Source: an uncultured Bacilli bacterium | GTDB taxonomy: Bacteria; Bacillota_I; Bacilli_A; RF39; UBA660 | Assembly (NCBI GenBank): GCA_934096265.1 | Contig: CAKOLI010000003.1 | Span: 18,701 to 82,700, forward strand | DNA length: 64,000 nt | Reading direction: 5' to 3' | Shown here: one piece after another, positions 8,643-17,213 of the stretch | How positions within the stretch are numbered: the stretch's first letter is position 1 | Layout of the letters: each line of letters starts with the position of its first letter | The notes under the pieces: model-generated | Told to the model about the DNA's origin: nothing | The model's database searches: none | The model's input: the letters and a program-made list of their open reading frames with translations, nothing else | Position numbers and translations under genes: made by a program

Positions 8643-9503
8643 TTATTTATTTTCAATTAATTTATTATCATCTTTATATTGATAATCTAGTGCATTCTCT
8701 TTTGAAATAGCAGATGTTTTTGTTTCTTCTTCATATACATCTCTTGCACCTTTAGCGACTCTTCCACCACGAGCAGCAACTTTCATATTTTCATTTAATC
8801 CTTGTGGATGCTCCTTTTTAGCAATATCACGAGCAGCAATTTCGCCAATGTTAGTTAAAGCAATTTCAATATCGGTCATGTTATCTCTTAATGATTCTTT
8901 TCTTATGCCTTTATATGCTTTATATTCACTTGCTTTCATACCAGACCAACCTTTATATATTTCATTTGTAAGTAGAGCATATTCAACAGGTTTTTTAATG
9001 TCACCATCTTTCCATATATCAGTTAGTTTAAATCTATCAACAATACCATTTAACCTTTTCTTAATCCATTCATCACTATAACCTTTATTACGATAATAAT
9101 TTACAGCACGATTAATTGCTAATTCTGGATCAAATACTTCATTTATTCTTTCATTACCCAAATTTGCTAGCCAAATCTTAAATGGTTCCGCTTTAACACT
9201 AGGAACTGATTCTATCAATCTAAAAATTCCTTTTGTATCTAAAGTATCAGTTTTATAAAACTTTCCATCTTTTAAAGATTGTAGTTTCAGTTGGTTAGTA
9301 TTACTAACCAACTCACTTCCTTCTTCTTTTAATTTGTTTTTTAACCATTTCCAATAGTTTCTAGATTTATCATAGTCATTATCTGTTAATGCACCAATAA
9401 CATCAATTACACTAAAGTAATATTCTTCTTTTTCACTATCCCAAAAACTTCTAATTTCTTTTTCTTCAAATAGATTAGTAATTGTTTGTAATTTATTATT
9501 CAT
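8643..9503 (-). CDS. BRO-N domain protein (phage antirepressor/DinD-like)
   Basis: A 286-residue protein with an N-terminal BRO-N-like domain (IRSFWDSEKEEYYFSVIDVIGALT, then YWKWLKNKL) of the kind found in phage antirepressors and DinD. The C-terminal half (KKEHPQGLNENMKVAARGG) is typical of the mobile-element version often annotated BRO family protein. It lies directly downstream of the LSR gene in the same direction, 50 bases apart. Role unknown; it may control element genes or respond to DNA damage. Codon use is foreign to the flanking host genes. Confidence 0.75.
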   Translation of the reverse strand: MNNKLQTITNLFEEKEIRSFWDSEKEEYYFSVIDVIGALTDNDYDKSRNYWKWLKNKLKEEGSELVSNTNQLKLQSLKDGKFYKTDTLDTKGIFRLIESVPSVKAEPFKIWLANLGNERINEVFDPELAINRAVNYYRNKGYSDEWIKKRLNGIVDRFKLTDIWKDGDIKKPVEYALLTNEIYKGWSGMKASEYKAYKGIRKESLRDNMTDIEIALTNIGEIAARDIAKKEHPQGLNENMKVAARGGRVAKGARDVYEEETKTSAISKENALDYQYKDDNKLIENK

Positions 9504-9553
9504 TAATTATCACATCCTCTCGTTTATATATTCGGTTATGTAATAGTAGAAAA

Positions 9554-11167
9554 TTATTCAAAATTCCATTTGATTTGAATATCTCTACTATTTGTTTCTT
9601 CATTTAACTTTCCAATATAGATTTTATCTATAAATTCATCGACAATAACTCTATTTAATTCTTCTAATTTTTGATATTTATTAAATATCTCTTTATTATT
9701 TTTTGAAGATTCTTCTTTCATTTTGTAATAAGCAATTTCATTATTAATAGATTTAATTTGATCTTTATAGGTATCTTCATCATTATTATAATTAGTGATT
9801 AAATCTTTAAATTGTTCTGGGGTAACAACACCATTAACCTTATCTTCATAAAGATTTCTTAAATAATTTCTTGTTTTAGCAATTTTATTATTAATATCAT
9901 CTCGTTGTTTTTCTAAAGATATAATTTTTTTATTAAATCTATTTTCTTTCTTTTTTGAATCTAAATTTTCCAATTCAATCTCATCATAAAACTTTTGAAT
10001 CTTCTTATTAATTGCATCTAATACTAGATTTGCAAGTTCATCATATCTAATTGAAGTTTTGTTTTCACAATCATCATAGCCATCACGGTTATTAGAACAT
10101 ATTAGATACTCATGTTTAGTAGAGTTCTTTTTTCTCATATAATGTTCACATTCTAAACAAAATACTTTACCAGAGAAGATATGAACAACACCCGTCGCTT
10201 TCATAGGTTTAGTTCTTTCTTTCATAGCAATTTGTACTTTGCTAAATGTTTCTTCATCAATGATAGCTTCGTGAGTATTTCCAATTTTTATCCATTCGCT
10301 TTTATCTTTATTTCTAATCTTATGATTTTTATAACTAACAGTAGTTCTTTTACCTTGTATTAAATGTCCTAGATAAACTTCGTTTGTTAGAATTGTTTTA
10401 ATGGCATTTGTAGTCCATTTTATTTCTTCACGAGGTCTATTACTAATTACATTTAATTTAATACCTTTTCGGTATTTATAAAGAGATGGGCAGGGTATTT
10501 CTTTACTATTTAAGTATTTAGCAATACCTGTAAATCCTAAACCTGTTAGATATAAATCATAGATATTTTTTACAATTTCAGAAGCAACTGGATCGACTAT
10601 TAATTTGTTATTATCATTTGGATCAATTTTATAACCAAATGAGGCGAAAGGAGAAATGAATTCTCCTTGCTTCATTTTGGAATTAAATGCACTTCTTATA
10701 TTATTCGAAACATCTTCCAAGTACCATTCATTAATTAGACCATTTATTTGTCTTGATTTCTTATTACCTAGAATTTCAGTATCAGCATTATCAGATAAAC
10801 CGATAAACCTAATATTCCATTCTTTAAACTTGTTATTGATATATTTTTCAACGATTTCCATATCTCTTGAAAATCTTGATTGACTTTTACATAATACAAT
10901 TTCAAGTTTTTTGTTTTCACAATCTCTTATTAATCTTTCAAATTCAGGTCTATAAGTTCCAGCACCAGATAAATCTTCATCACAATACTCATCTATTAAG
11001 GCAAATTCAGGATGCCTATTAATATATTGAGTAAGCATATTTCTTTGATTCTTAATAGATTCACTATCATCTTCTTTATTTGCTTTATCTCTGTCTTCAT
11101 TAGATAATCTTAAATAAATACCAACTCGCAAGTATTTCTTACCTTGGGCACACTCCATTTCATTCAT
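9554..11167 (-). CDS. large serine recombinase, subfamily A
   Basis: A 537-residue LSR. The N-terminal resolvase domain has the catalytic serine in RVGIYLRLS and the CKSQSRFSRDMEIVEKY helix. A recombinase domain follows (SFGYKIDPND, CPSLYKYRKG), then a zinc ribbon (CLECEHYMRKKN...CSNNRDGYDDC) and a coiled-coil C-terminus. The start at 11167 is chosen because GGAGG lies just upstream. It probably integrated this element into the ATPase gene. It is closely similar to the LSR at 37315-38922 (shared LVNEWYLED) and differs from the two LSRs in the 22 kb element. Confidence 0.92.
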   Translation of the reverse strand: MNEMECAQGKKYLRVGIYLRLSNEDRDKANKEDDSESIKNQRNMLTQYINRHPEFALIDEYCDEDLSGAGTYRPEFERLIRDCENKKLEIVLCKSQSRFSRDMEIVEKYINNKFKEWNIRFIGLSDNADTEILGNKKSRQINGLINEWYLEDVSNNIRSAFNSKMKQGEFISPFASFGYKIDPNDNNKLIVDPVASEIVKNIYDLYLTGLGFTGIAKYLNSKEIPCPSLYKYRKGIKLNVISNRPREEIKWTTNAIKTILTNEVYLGHLIQGKRTTVSYKNHKIRNKDKSEWIKIGNTHEAIIDEETFSKVQIAMKERTKPMKATGVVHIFSGKVFCLECEHYMRKKNSTKHEYLICSNNRDGYDDCENKTSIRYDELANLVLDAINKKIQKFYDEIELENLDSKKKENRFNKKIISLEKQRDDINNKIAKTRNYLRNLYEDKVNGVVTPEQFKDLITNYNNDEDTYKDQIKSINNEIAYYKMKEESSKNNKEIFNKYQKLEELNRVIVDEFIDKIYIGKLNEETNSRDIQIKWNFE

Positions 11168-11238
11168 AACTATTACCTCCAATTCTAAGGTAATAATTAA
11201 GCTTAAAGTTAAACTTATAACCAATACTATTATAACAT

Positions 11239-11367
11239 CTATTCAGGATAATTAACATTAAACTCCAACAATTCAATGATTTTATATAATTTTTTATTAA
11301 TTATTTCTTTTAATTTAGTATTGGTTAAACTATGATTATAAATTTCTTTAACATTATATGTTATCAC
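11239..11367 (-). CDS. 42-residue ORF upstream of the LSR (family A)
   Basis: A short minus-strand ORF starting at GTG 11367 with AGGAAG upstream. It reads YNVKEIYNHSLTNTKLKE, then IINKKLYKIIELLE. It resembles the 47-residue ORF at 37104-37247, which sits in the same place before the related LSR (both have YNV...KLK(E/D)II.KKL). Recurrence next to the same recombinase subfamily argues that it is a real gene, perhaps a directionality or control factor (inference). Confidence 0.55.
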   Translation of the reverse strand: MITYNVKEIYNHSLTNTKLKEIINKKLYKIIELLEFNVNYPE

Positions 11368-11522
11368 TTTATCACTTCCTAATTAAATAGTATTTGAATA
11401 ATGTAGAAAAATGCTTATTATATATTGGTTTTATGTTAGGAATTTAGATATTTTCTTTAAATGGGTTGATAAATGATTCTATATATATTATACTTATGTT
11501 AGTATAGAAAGGAGGAGCATTT

Positions 11523-12062
11523 ATGAAGAAGTATATTTTTCTTTTCGTTATATTTTTGTTTCTTAGTGGTTGTGGTAATAAGGTAGATTCTGATGATTTT
11601 GTTAAGGAAGAATATTCTGTTTATGAATATCATCAGTATGATACTATGTTTGAGCATACTGAGGAGTTTGTCGTTAAATATGATAAGGATGGTAATTTTA
11701 AGGAGTTAGAAGTTACTATGTTGTATGATAAGAGGACAGATCCTAGGTATTGTTCTTCGGATGCTTTTAATGAGGAAGAGTATGTTGATTTGACATATCC
11801 TTCTGTTAAGGCTACTTGTAAGGTTGATGATAATGGTCAAAGGTTTACGTATTATATGAATGATGAGTCTGTAAAAGCGGGTTATTTACAAGATGCTTCA
11901 AAGGATTATAGGCTTACTTTACAGTATGTTTATGAATATGTTGATACTGAGGCTAAGGCGGTAGAATACTTTGAGGAGTTGCTTGAGTCTATGAGAGATG
12001 AGAATGTTATTGAAGATGATAGAAACTATATAATTATTAAGGGTGTTAGGACTAGTTGGTAA
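11523..12062 (+). CDS. putative lipoprotein, unknown function
   Basis: A 179-residue protein with a lipoprotein signal peptide (KKYIFLFVIFLFLSGCGNK; lipobox LSGC with Cys at residue 17). The mature part is acidic and repetitive in D/E/Y, with two further Cys in YCSSDAF and KATCKVDD. AAAGGAGG precedes the start. Although it lies inside the LSR element, its codons (GTT, AAG, AGG) match the resident chromosome, which suggests cargo from a relative or an old acquisition. It runs opposite to the LSR. A weak hairpin follows its stop. Confidence 0.75.
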   Translation: MKKYIFLFVIFLFLSGCGNKVDSDDFVKEEYSVYEYHQYDTMFEHTEEFVVKYDKDGNFKELEVTMLYDKRTDPRYCSSDAFNEEEYVDLTYPSVKATCKVDDNGQRFTYYMNDESVKAGYLQDASKDYRLTLQYVYEYVDTEAKAVEYFEELLESMRDENVIEDDRNYIIIKGVRTSW

Positions 12063-12099
12063 AGCTAGTGACACTTCTTTTTTTGTGTCTATACTATAT

Positions 12100-12528
12100 T
12101 CATCCAACTCTTTGTCTCATACCACCAGATAAGTTTTTTGGGTAACTGTTTATGAAGTCTTTTAAGCCATATATTTCTAGTAGTTTTTTTACTTTGTTTA
12201 TGTTTTCTTTGGTTAGTTTTTTTTCTACTTTTAAGCCTATTAAGCAATTATCTAATATAGTAAGCCAAGGAAAAAGAGAATCTTGTTGGAGCATGTATCC
12301 TATTTTATTCTTTTTTGAATTTGGGAAAATTATTTTGCCATCTGATTTATTTTCTAAACCACATAGGATAGATAAGAGAGAGGATTTGCCACATCCAGAT
12401 GGGCCTACTATGGCGATAAATTCACCATCTTTGATATTTAGAGATAGATTTTCGATAGCGGTTATTTCTTCTTTTTTGGTATGATATTTTTTGTTTATGT
12501 TATTGATTATTAATATATAGTCATTCAT
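12100..12528 (-). pseudogene. ABC importer ATPase, 5' fragment (split by insertion)
   Basis: The first 138 codons of a NitT/TauT-type importer ATPase: Walker A GPSGCGKSS, Q-loop MLQQDSLFPW and signature LSGGMRQRV. The gene passes into element DNA at 12114 and stops five codons later. The rest (Walker B, H-loop) is at 8198-8539. It starts two bases downstream of the substrate-binding protein's stop, so the original order was binding protein, ATPase, permease. The fragment could still make a 142-residue product, but it lacks the catalytic glutamate. Confidence 0.92.
12107..12114. other. attachment core, right end of the 3.6 kb element
   Basis: Second copy of ACTCTTTG. Host coding sequence resumes at 12115 on the minus strand. 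Confidence 0.8.
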
Positions 12529-12529
12529 A

Positions 12530-13519
12530 TTATTTAAAATATTTTTTGTATATTAAATCATTATATGGGGCTTTTTCTTTTAGTTCTCCTGATGCTATCA
12601 TGATATCTTGTAAGTGGTTCCATTCGTTTTCTTCGATGTTAATTTTTTCTTTCCATGCATTTCCTTCTTTGTATCTTTGTATCATGGTTTGTAAGTCTTC
12701 TAAGCTTGTGTCTGGAAAGAAACTAACTATTTTTGTGGCGATTATTTCAGGTGTGTTTTCTTTAACAAATTTTAAGCCTTTGTTAATGGCGTTACAGAAC
12801 GATTTTATTATATCAGGATTATTTTCTATGTAGCTTTTTCTTGCATTATATGCAGTGTATGGAACGTCTCCTCCTAATTGTCCAATGTAGGCTACAACGT
12901 ATCCTAGGCCTTGTTTTTCTACGCTTGTGGCGTTTGGTTCAAATAGGGTTACGAAGTCACCTGTTCCTCCTATGAAAGCTCCTTGCATTGCTGCGAAGGC
13001 GATTGATGTATCAATGTTTAAATCTTTTTTGGGATCTATGTTCTTTTTACGTAGGGCCCATTCAAATGTCATTTCAGGCATTCCACCTGCACGGCCTCCT
13101 ATTACGGTTTTGCCTATTAAATCATTTAGGGTAAAGTTGTCATATTTTTCTCTTGATACTAAGAATGATCCATCTTTTTGTGTAAGTCCTGCGAATGTTT
13201 GAATGTAATCTTTTTCACCATTTTGGTATACGTATATGGTTGCTTCACTGCCAGAGAAACCGATGTCTACGTCGTTAGATAAAACGGCCGCCATAACTTT
13301 GTCAGCACCTGGTGTTAAGATTAATTCAATGTTTAACCCTTCTTCTTCAAAGTAACCTTCATTTATAGCTAGATATTGTGGCGCATAAAAGATACTGTGA
13401 GCTACTTCTGCTAATCTAACAGTAGTTAAGCTGTTATCTTTTTTGTTTGTGAATATTGATAATAATGCAATAGCTATAGCTATAACAGTTGCAATAGTAC
13501 CAAATATAATTTTTTTCAT
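12530..13519 (-). CDS. ABC transporter substrate-binding protein, NMT1/ThiY-like
   Basis: A 329-residue solute-binding protein of the SBP_bac/NMT1 family. A hydrophobic N-terminal segment (IIFGTIATVIAIAIALLSIF) without a lipobox Cys suggests a signal anchor. The family signature EVAHSIFYAPQYLAINEGYF, then DIGFSGSEATIYVY and GGRAGGMPEMTFEW (a substrate-loop region), fit importers of thiamine precursors or similar small molecules. The start at 13519 has AAGGAGG five bases upstream. It is the first gene of the importer operon whose ATPase is now split. No TPP riboswitch was recognised upstream. Confidence 0.85.
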   Translation of the reverse strand: MKKIIFGTIATVIAIAIALLSIFTNKKDNSLTTVRLAEVAHSIFYAPQYLAINEGYFEEEGLNIELILTPGADKVMAAVLSNDVDIGFSGSEATIYVYQNGEKDYIQTFAGLTQKDGSFLVSREKYDNFTLNDLIGKTVIGGRAGGMPEMTFEWALRKKNIDPKKDLNIDTSIAFAAMQGAFIGGTGDFVTLFEPNATSVEKQGLGYVVAYIGQLGGDVPYTAYNARKSYIENNPDIIKSFCNAINKGLKFVKENTPEIIATKIVSFFPDTSLEDLQTMIQRYKEGNAWKEKINIEENEWNHLQDIMIASGELKEKAPYNDLIYKKYFK

Positions 13520-13802
13520 AATAACCTCCTTCAATCATTTTATTATATTCTTACTATTTTATTTTGTTACCTTTAGTTATTTTGATATTTTTGGTTAATT
13601 TTTTGTTAATATCTAGCCTTTTTTGTTCTAATTTGTTATAATGTATGTAATGATAATGTAATACATTTATGATGTATTTACGTACGGGTGTATTTTCTTT
13701 TATTTAGGTATTTTCTAATTAATTTATATTATAATTGCTTAGTGCAGTTTGTGTAGTAAGTATGTAGCATATATAATTGAATTTACGGAAGTGGAGGTAA
13801 AT

Positions 13803-14258
13803 GTGAAGTTTAGAAGTTTTTGTTTGTTATTTGTGGTTTCTTTTATATTTGGCGGTTTTTATTCTGCATATGCTTATAAAAATTCTATGTCTTTTAATGG
13901 TTTAAAGGCAGATTATTTAGGGAAACCACATTATATGCCTGATGTTATTGGTCGTAATGGAGGGACTGCACAATCTGGTATTGTAAAGACTACTTATTCA
14001 GTGCAACAGTGGAGTATTGTAACTAATGGTGATAGAAAGATTTTGTTTGCAGTAGCTGATCAAGATGGTAGCCCAGTATCTGGGATAACTTGGCTTTCTT
14101 ATAGTAATACAGGAGGCTTGATTGATGTTTGCGATAGTAATTGTATGATGAGTTTGCCTACTTCAGAAACTACAATGAAATTCGCGGTTGCGGCGAAGTT
14201 AGCTTTGCCATGGACACAAGCAACTGTAAAGACGGGGCTTTGGGTAATCGATAATTAA
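13803..14258 (+). CDS. secreted protein, unknown, linked to an ABC exporter cassette
   Basis: From GTG 13803 (GTGGAGG upstream) this encodes a 151-residue protein with a signal peptide (KFRSFCLLFVVSFIFGGFYSAYA). The mature part is rich in G, S, T and aromatic residues, with two Cys in DVCDSNC. The frame stays open upstream to 13749 but without a ribosome site. Four genes for membrane proteins and an ABC ATPase follow, so it could be an exported peptide or bacteriocin-like product (for example DUF2712- or lactococcin 972-like), but I cannot assign a family. Confidence 0.65.
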   Translation: MKFRSFCLLFVVSFIFGGFYSAYAYKNSMSFNGLKADYLGKPHYMPDVIGRNGGTAQSGIVKTTYSVQQWSIVTNGDRKILFAVADQDGSPVSGITWLSYSNTGGLIDVCDSNCMMSLPTSETTMKFAVAAKLALPWTQATVKTGLWVIDN

Positions 14259-14313
14259 ATAGATGATGTTAATTCAATTATAGCCACAAGAGTTTTAAGG
14301 AGTTTGGTAGTAT

Positions 14314-15135
14314 ATGAAGAAAATAGATAGGAAACCAGTAATTATTGTTAGTACAATTTTGGTTTTAATTTTAGTTGTTTCAATTGTTTTATTTTATGTA
14401 AATTATGGAAATGCTTTAAGTGCTAATCCAAATGAATATGCAAAGATTACTTGTTTTTCGTTTTGGTGGTATTTGCTTAATTTTGATTTATTTGGGTATG
14501 TTTTTTATTTATCTCCTTTGTTTATACCTATTATTACGTGTTATTGTTTTTATAAGGTATATCGTAGTGGTTATGTTTCTAATGTGGTTTTGAGATGTGA
14601 TTATGATAAGTTTATTAGGAGTCAAATATTTTATTCGTGGGGTAAGAATATAATTATACCAATAATTTTGTTAGTATTTTTTGTAGTTAGTATGATTTTA
14701 TTTCCTAACTTTGATTTTCATTATACTGGTGGTGTGATTTTCTCTTGTGGTCACGAATATTTTAGTAAGATTAATCCTTATTTGTTTATTATGTTATATT
14801 TATTATTATTATTTTTATATGGTGTTTTGGTTACTAATATTGGGATAATTTTAAGTAGGTATATTAAGAAATTTTCACTTTTAATTGTTGGAATATTTAT
14901 AGTTTTTATGATCATGGAGTCTGTTTGTAATTTTCTTATTGCCCCTTTTGCTAGTTTGTTTATAAAAAATAGTAGTATTGTTAATGGTTTTTCTTTGCTT
15001 AATGTTTATTATTTAAATGGTATACCTAGTTTGTGGTGGGAGTTTTTATGGCTTAGTATTTTGAATGTTATATCTACAGTATGTATATATAAGATATATT
15101 CTAAAAAAGAAAAGGTTTTAAATGTTTATGAGTAG
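14314..15135 (+). CDS. multi-span membrane protein of the exporter cassette (1)
   Basis: A 273-residue, very hydrophobic protein with about six helices, starting with a basic N-terminus (MKKIDRKPVII) and an AAGGAG-like Shine-Dalgarno. It overlaps the next membrane gene by 14 bases. With 15122-16521 and the ATPase it looks like an ABC-2-type exporter permease set, of the kind found with bacteriocin or immunity functions. No motif allows a firmer call. Confidence 0.6.
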   Translation: MKKIDRKPVIIVSTILVLILVVSIVLFYVNYGNALSANPNEYAKITCFSFWWYLLNFDLFGYVFYLSPLFIPIITCYCFYKVYRSGYVSNVVLRCDYDKFIRSQIFYSWGKNIIIPIILLVFFVVSMILFPNFDFHYTGGVIFSCGHEYFSKINPYLFIMLYLLLLFLYGVLVTNIGIILSRYIKKFSLLIVGIFIVFMIMESVCNFLIAPFASLFIKNSSIVNGFSLLNVYYLNGIPSLWWEFLWLSILNVISTVCIYKIYSKKEKVLNVYE

Positions 15136-15847
15136 TTGTTTTGAAGTGAAAATATTTAGGCAGTATAAGAAGTCTTGGTTATATAAAACGTTATTTATAT
15201 ATATTATTTATGGAGTATTTATTTTTACTGTTAACAGGGGAGAGTATGCTTATTTTGAATTACTTCATTATGTTATTAGTTATCCTTTTCTTATAGCAAT
15301 ATTTTTAATCCCTTCTGTTTTGTGTGGGGTGTTATATATAAATTATAGGTATTATAATAATTATAGTATTTTACTTAGATTTGGTAGTAGAAGAAGTATT
15401 ATTATTTCTAATATTAAACTTATTTTTTATATTGTTAGTAATGTGTTTATTTTGATGTTTATGGCTAGTTTGATTTTTACTAATGTATTTGCTAATCGTA
15501 ATTATTATATTGGGATTGATTCAAAGTATAATGTTTTAAATGTTGTTAGTTTGTTTGTTAGTGCTTGTAAGGTATATATATTTTTATTTATTATTGGGTT
15601 AGTTAGTAGTGTGCTTTCTTTTGTAAATATTTATTTAATACTTGTAGTATTTTTGGTAATTATGATTTCTTTTATGGGGATACTCCCTAATGGGGTGCTT
15701 ATGTTTTTACCAGGGTATTATGTTAGTAATTATCATATTTTTGATAGTTTTAGTCACAATGTTATATATTCTTTAGTGTATCTTGTTCTTTCTTTTGGAG
15801 TAGTTTTTTTGTTTTATATTAAGCGATTTAGGGATGATATATTATGA
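15122..15847 (+). CDS. multi-span membrane protein of the exporter cassette (2)
   Basis: A 241-residue polytopic protein with about six helices. A short cytoplasmic N-terminus (SSCFEVKIFRQYKKSWLYK) is followed by a large hydrophobic body with basic RFGSRRS between helices. It overlaps its upstream neighbour by 14 bases and its downstream neighbour by 4 (ATGA). Probably an ABC-2 permease-like subunit. Confidence 0.6.
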   Translation: MFMSSCFEVKIFRQYKKSWLYKTLFIYIIYGVFIFTVNRGEYAYFELLHYVISYPFLIAIFLIPSVLCGVLYINYRYYNNYSILLRFGSRRSIIISNIKLIFYIVSNVFILMFMASLIFTNVFANRNYYIGIDSKYNVLNVVSLFVSACKVYIFLFIIGLVSSVLSFVNIYLILVVFLVIMISFMGILPNGVLMFLPGYYVSNYHIFDSFSHNVIYSLVYLVLSFGVVFLFYIKRFRDDIL

Positions 15848-16521
15848 AGTATTTGTTAACTTTAGATTTTAAAGAGGTATTAAGACATAAGTGGTTAATA
15901 TTTGGATTTTATGGGATAGTTATATTATTTTTGATATTTAGTAATGCGATTGATGATGATATTATTTCTACGATATTTGTTTCGATAGGTGGTTATCAGA
16001 AGATTAGTCATCCTATAGTACTTATATATACACTTTTGATATTTGGTTTTTATACTTATATGGTATTGGTTATTTTTACTAAGGATTTTACTTCATCTAG
16101 TAATATATTCTTACGAATTTCTAAGATTAAATGGTTTAGTTTTAAAATTTTAGATATTTTATTAATTATTTTTATGTTTGAAGTAATTATGTTTATGTTG
16201 CTTATTTTAGTATTTTGGATTTTTGGGGTTAGTATAGATATTTTGTTTATGTTTAATGTTTTTATTACAGATGTTATGACTAAGATGGTTTTTATATTTG
16301 TAACTTTAATATTATATATAATGTTTAATTATTATGGGTGTTTTATTAATTTGTCTGTGGTTTTATTTAGTACCATTAGTGATTTAGTAAAGAGTTGTTA
16401 TTTTAGTATTAATTACTTTGATAGTAAATTATATTTGGTTATATATTTAGTCGTATTTTATTTTATAAGTAGGTATGTTTTTGTTAAGTTTAATAGTGTG
16501 TTGTTTGAAAGGAGTATGTAG
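15844..16521 (+). CDS. multi-span membrane protein of the exporter cassette (3)
   Basis: A 225-residue polytopic protein with about six helices and an N-terminal LTLDFKEVLRHKWLI segment, the usual ABC-2 permease start (cytoplasmic helix before TM1). It is directly adjacent to the ATPase gene (stop at 16521, next ATG at 16522), so the two are surely cotranslated. It probably forms the exporter with the other two membrane proteins. Confidence 0.65.
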   Translation: MKYLLTLDFKEVLRHKWLIFGFYGIVILFLIFSNAIDDDIISTIFVSIGGYQKISHPIVLIYTLLIFGFYTYMVLVIFTKDFTSSSNIFLRISKIKWFSFKILDILLIIFMFEVIMFMLLILVFWIFGVSIDILFMFNVFITDVMTKMVFIFVTLILYIMFNYYGCFINLSVVLFSTISDLVKSCYFSINYFDSKLYLVIYLVVFYFISRYVFVKFNSVLFERSM

Positions 16522-17157
16522 ATGAAGATTTTAGTTGATAAGATATGTAAAAGAATTGATGGTAATGTTATTTTGGATAATGTAGATATGGAGTTTACAG
16601 ATGGTAATATTTATGGTTTTATTGGAAGAAATGGTAGTGGGAAGACTATGATGATGAAGATTATATGTGGTTTTGTTAAGCCTACTTCTGGTAATTTGAC
16701 TATAGATAATATGGATGTATTTTCTAAGGGTTATTTTAATAATAATATTAGGGCTTTGATAGAAAAACCTAAGTTTATAGGTAATTTATCTGGTTTTGAG
16801 AATTTGAAGTTACTTGCTAGTATGGGTGGTAATGTTAGTGATGAAGTGCTTAATTATTGGTTTTCTAGGTTAAATCTTGATACGGAGAGGGATAAGCTAT
16901 ATTGTAAGTATTCTTTAGGTATGAAGCAAAAGTTAGGTATTATACAGGCTTTAATGGATGATGCTAAGATAATATTGTTAGATGAGCCATTTAGTGGGAT
17001 TGATGATGCTTCTGTTTGTGTTATTAGAGATATTTTGCTTGAAGAGAAGAAGAAGGGTAAGATAATAGTGGTATCTACTCATATACGTGAGGATGTGGAT
17101 TTGCTTTGTGATTTTGTGTATTATTTTGATAATGGTAGAGTTAGTTTACTTGATTAG
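16522..17157 (+). CDS. ABC transporter ATP-binding protein (exporter type)
   Basis: A 211-residue ATPase with Walker A GRNGSGKT (residues 35-42), signature YSLGMKQKL, Walker B IILLDEPFSG and H-loop VVSTHIRED. The LGMKQ form of the signature and its size fit the CcmA/BcrA-type subfamily of antibiotic or bacteriocin exporters. It is the last gene of the 14314-17157 cassette. Powering the membrane proteins just upstream is the natural role. Confidence 0.88.
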   Translation: MKILVDKICKRIDGNVILDNVDMEFTDGNIYGFIGRNGSGKTMMMKIICGFVKPTSGNLTIDNMDVFSKGYFNNNIRALIEKPKFIGNLSGFENLKLLASMGGNVSDEVLNYWFSRLNLDTERDKLYCKYSLGMKQKLGIIQALMDDAKIILLDEPFSGIDDASVCVIRDILLEEKKKGKIIVVSTHIREDVDLLCDFVYYFDNGRVSLLD

Positions 17158-17166
17158 AGAAGATAT

Positions 17167-17195
17167 TTTACAAATTATAAATTTTATAGTATAAT
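17167..17195 (+). promoter_or_regulatory. putative engB promoter
   Basis: TTTACA at 17167-17172 and TATAAT at 17190-17195, spaced by 17 bases, 19 bases before the engB start. Confidence 0.55.
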
Positions 17196-17213
17196 GTTTG
17201 TAGGTGATTTTTT

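Larger units (their letters stand above)
8540..12114. mobile_element. 3.6 kb LSR element inserted in the ABC ATPase gene
   Basis: The insert separates the two in-frame halves of the ATPase gene at an 8-base shared core. It carries a BRO-N protein, an LSR, a 42-residue upstream ORF (all minus strand) and a lipoprotein gene (plus strand). If its ends are joined (12085-12114 followed by 8540-8555), GTGTCT and AGACAC form the tips of an imperfect palindrome with the core at its centre, as expected for an LSR attP. The LSR and BRO genes have A-rich foreign codon use. The lipoprotein gene looks like resident DNA. Confidence 0.85.

Noticed and set aside
8198..12528. Frameshift decay of the ABC ATPase
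   Set aside because: Both halves are intact up to a shared 8-base core and fuse in frame, so insertion explains the split.
13535..13802. TPP or other riboswitch upstream of the NMT1/ThiY-like gene
   Set aside because: No conserved TPP riboswitch core was found on either strand in the gap; only promoter-like AT-rich sequence is seen.
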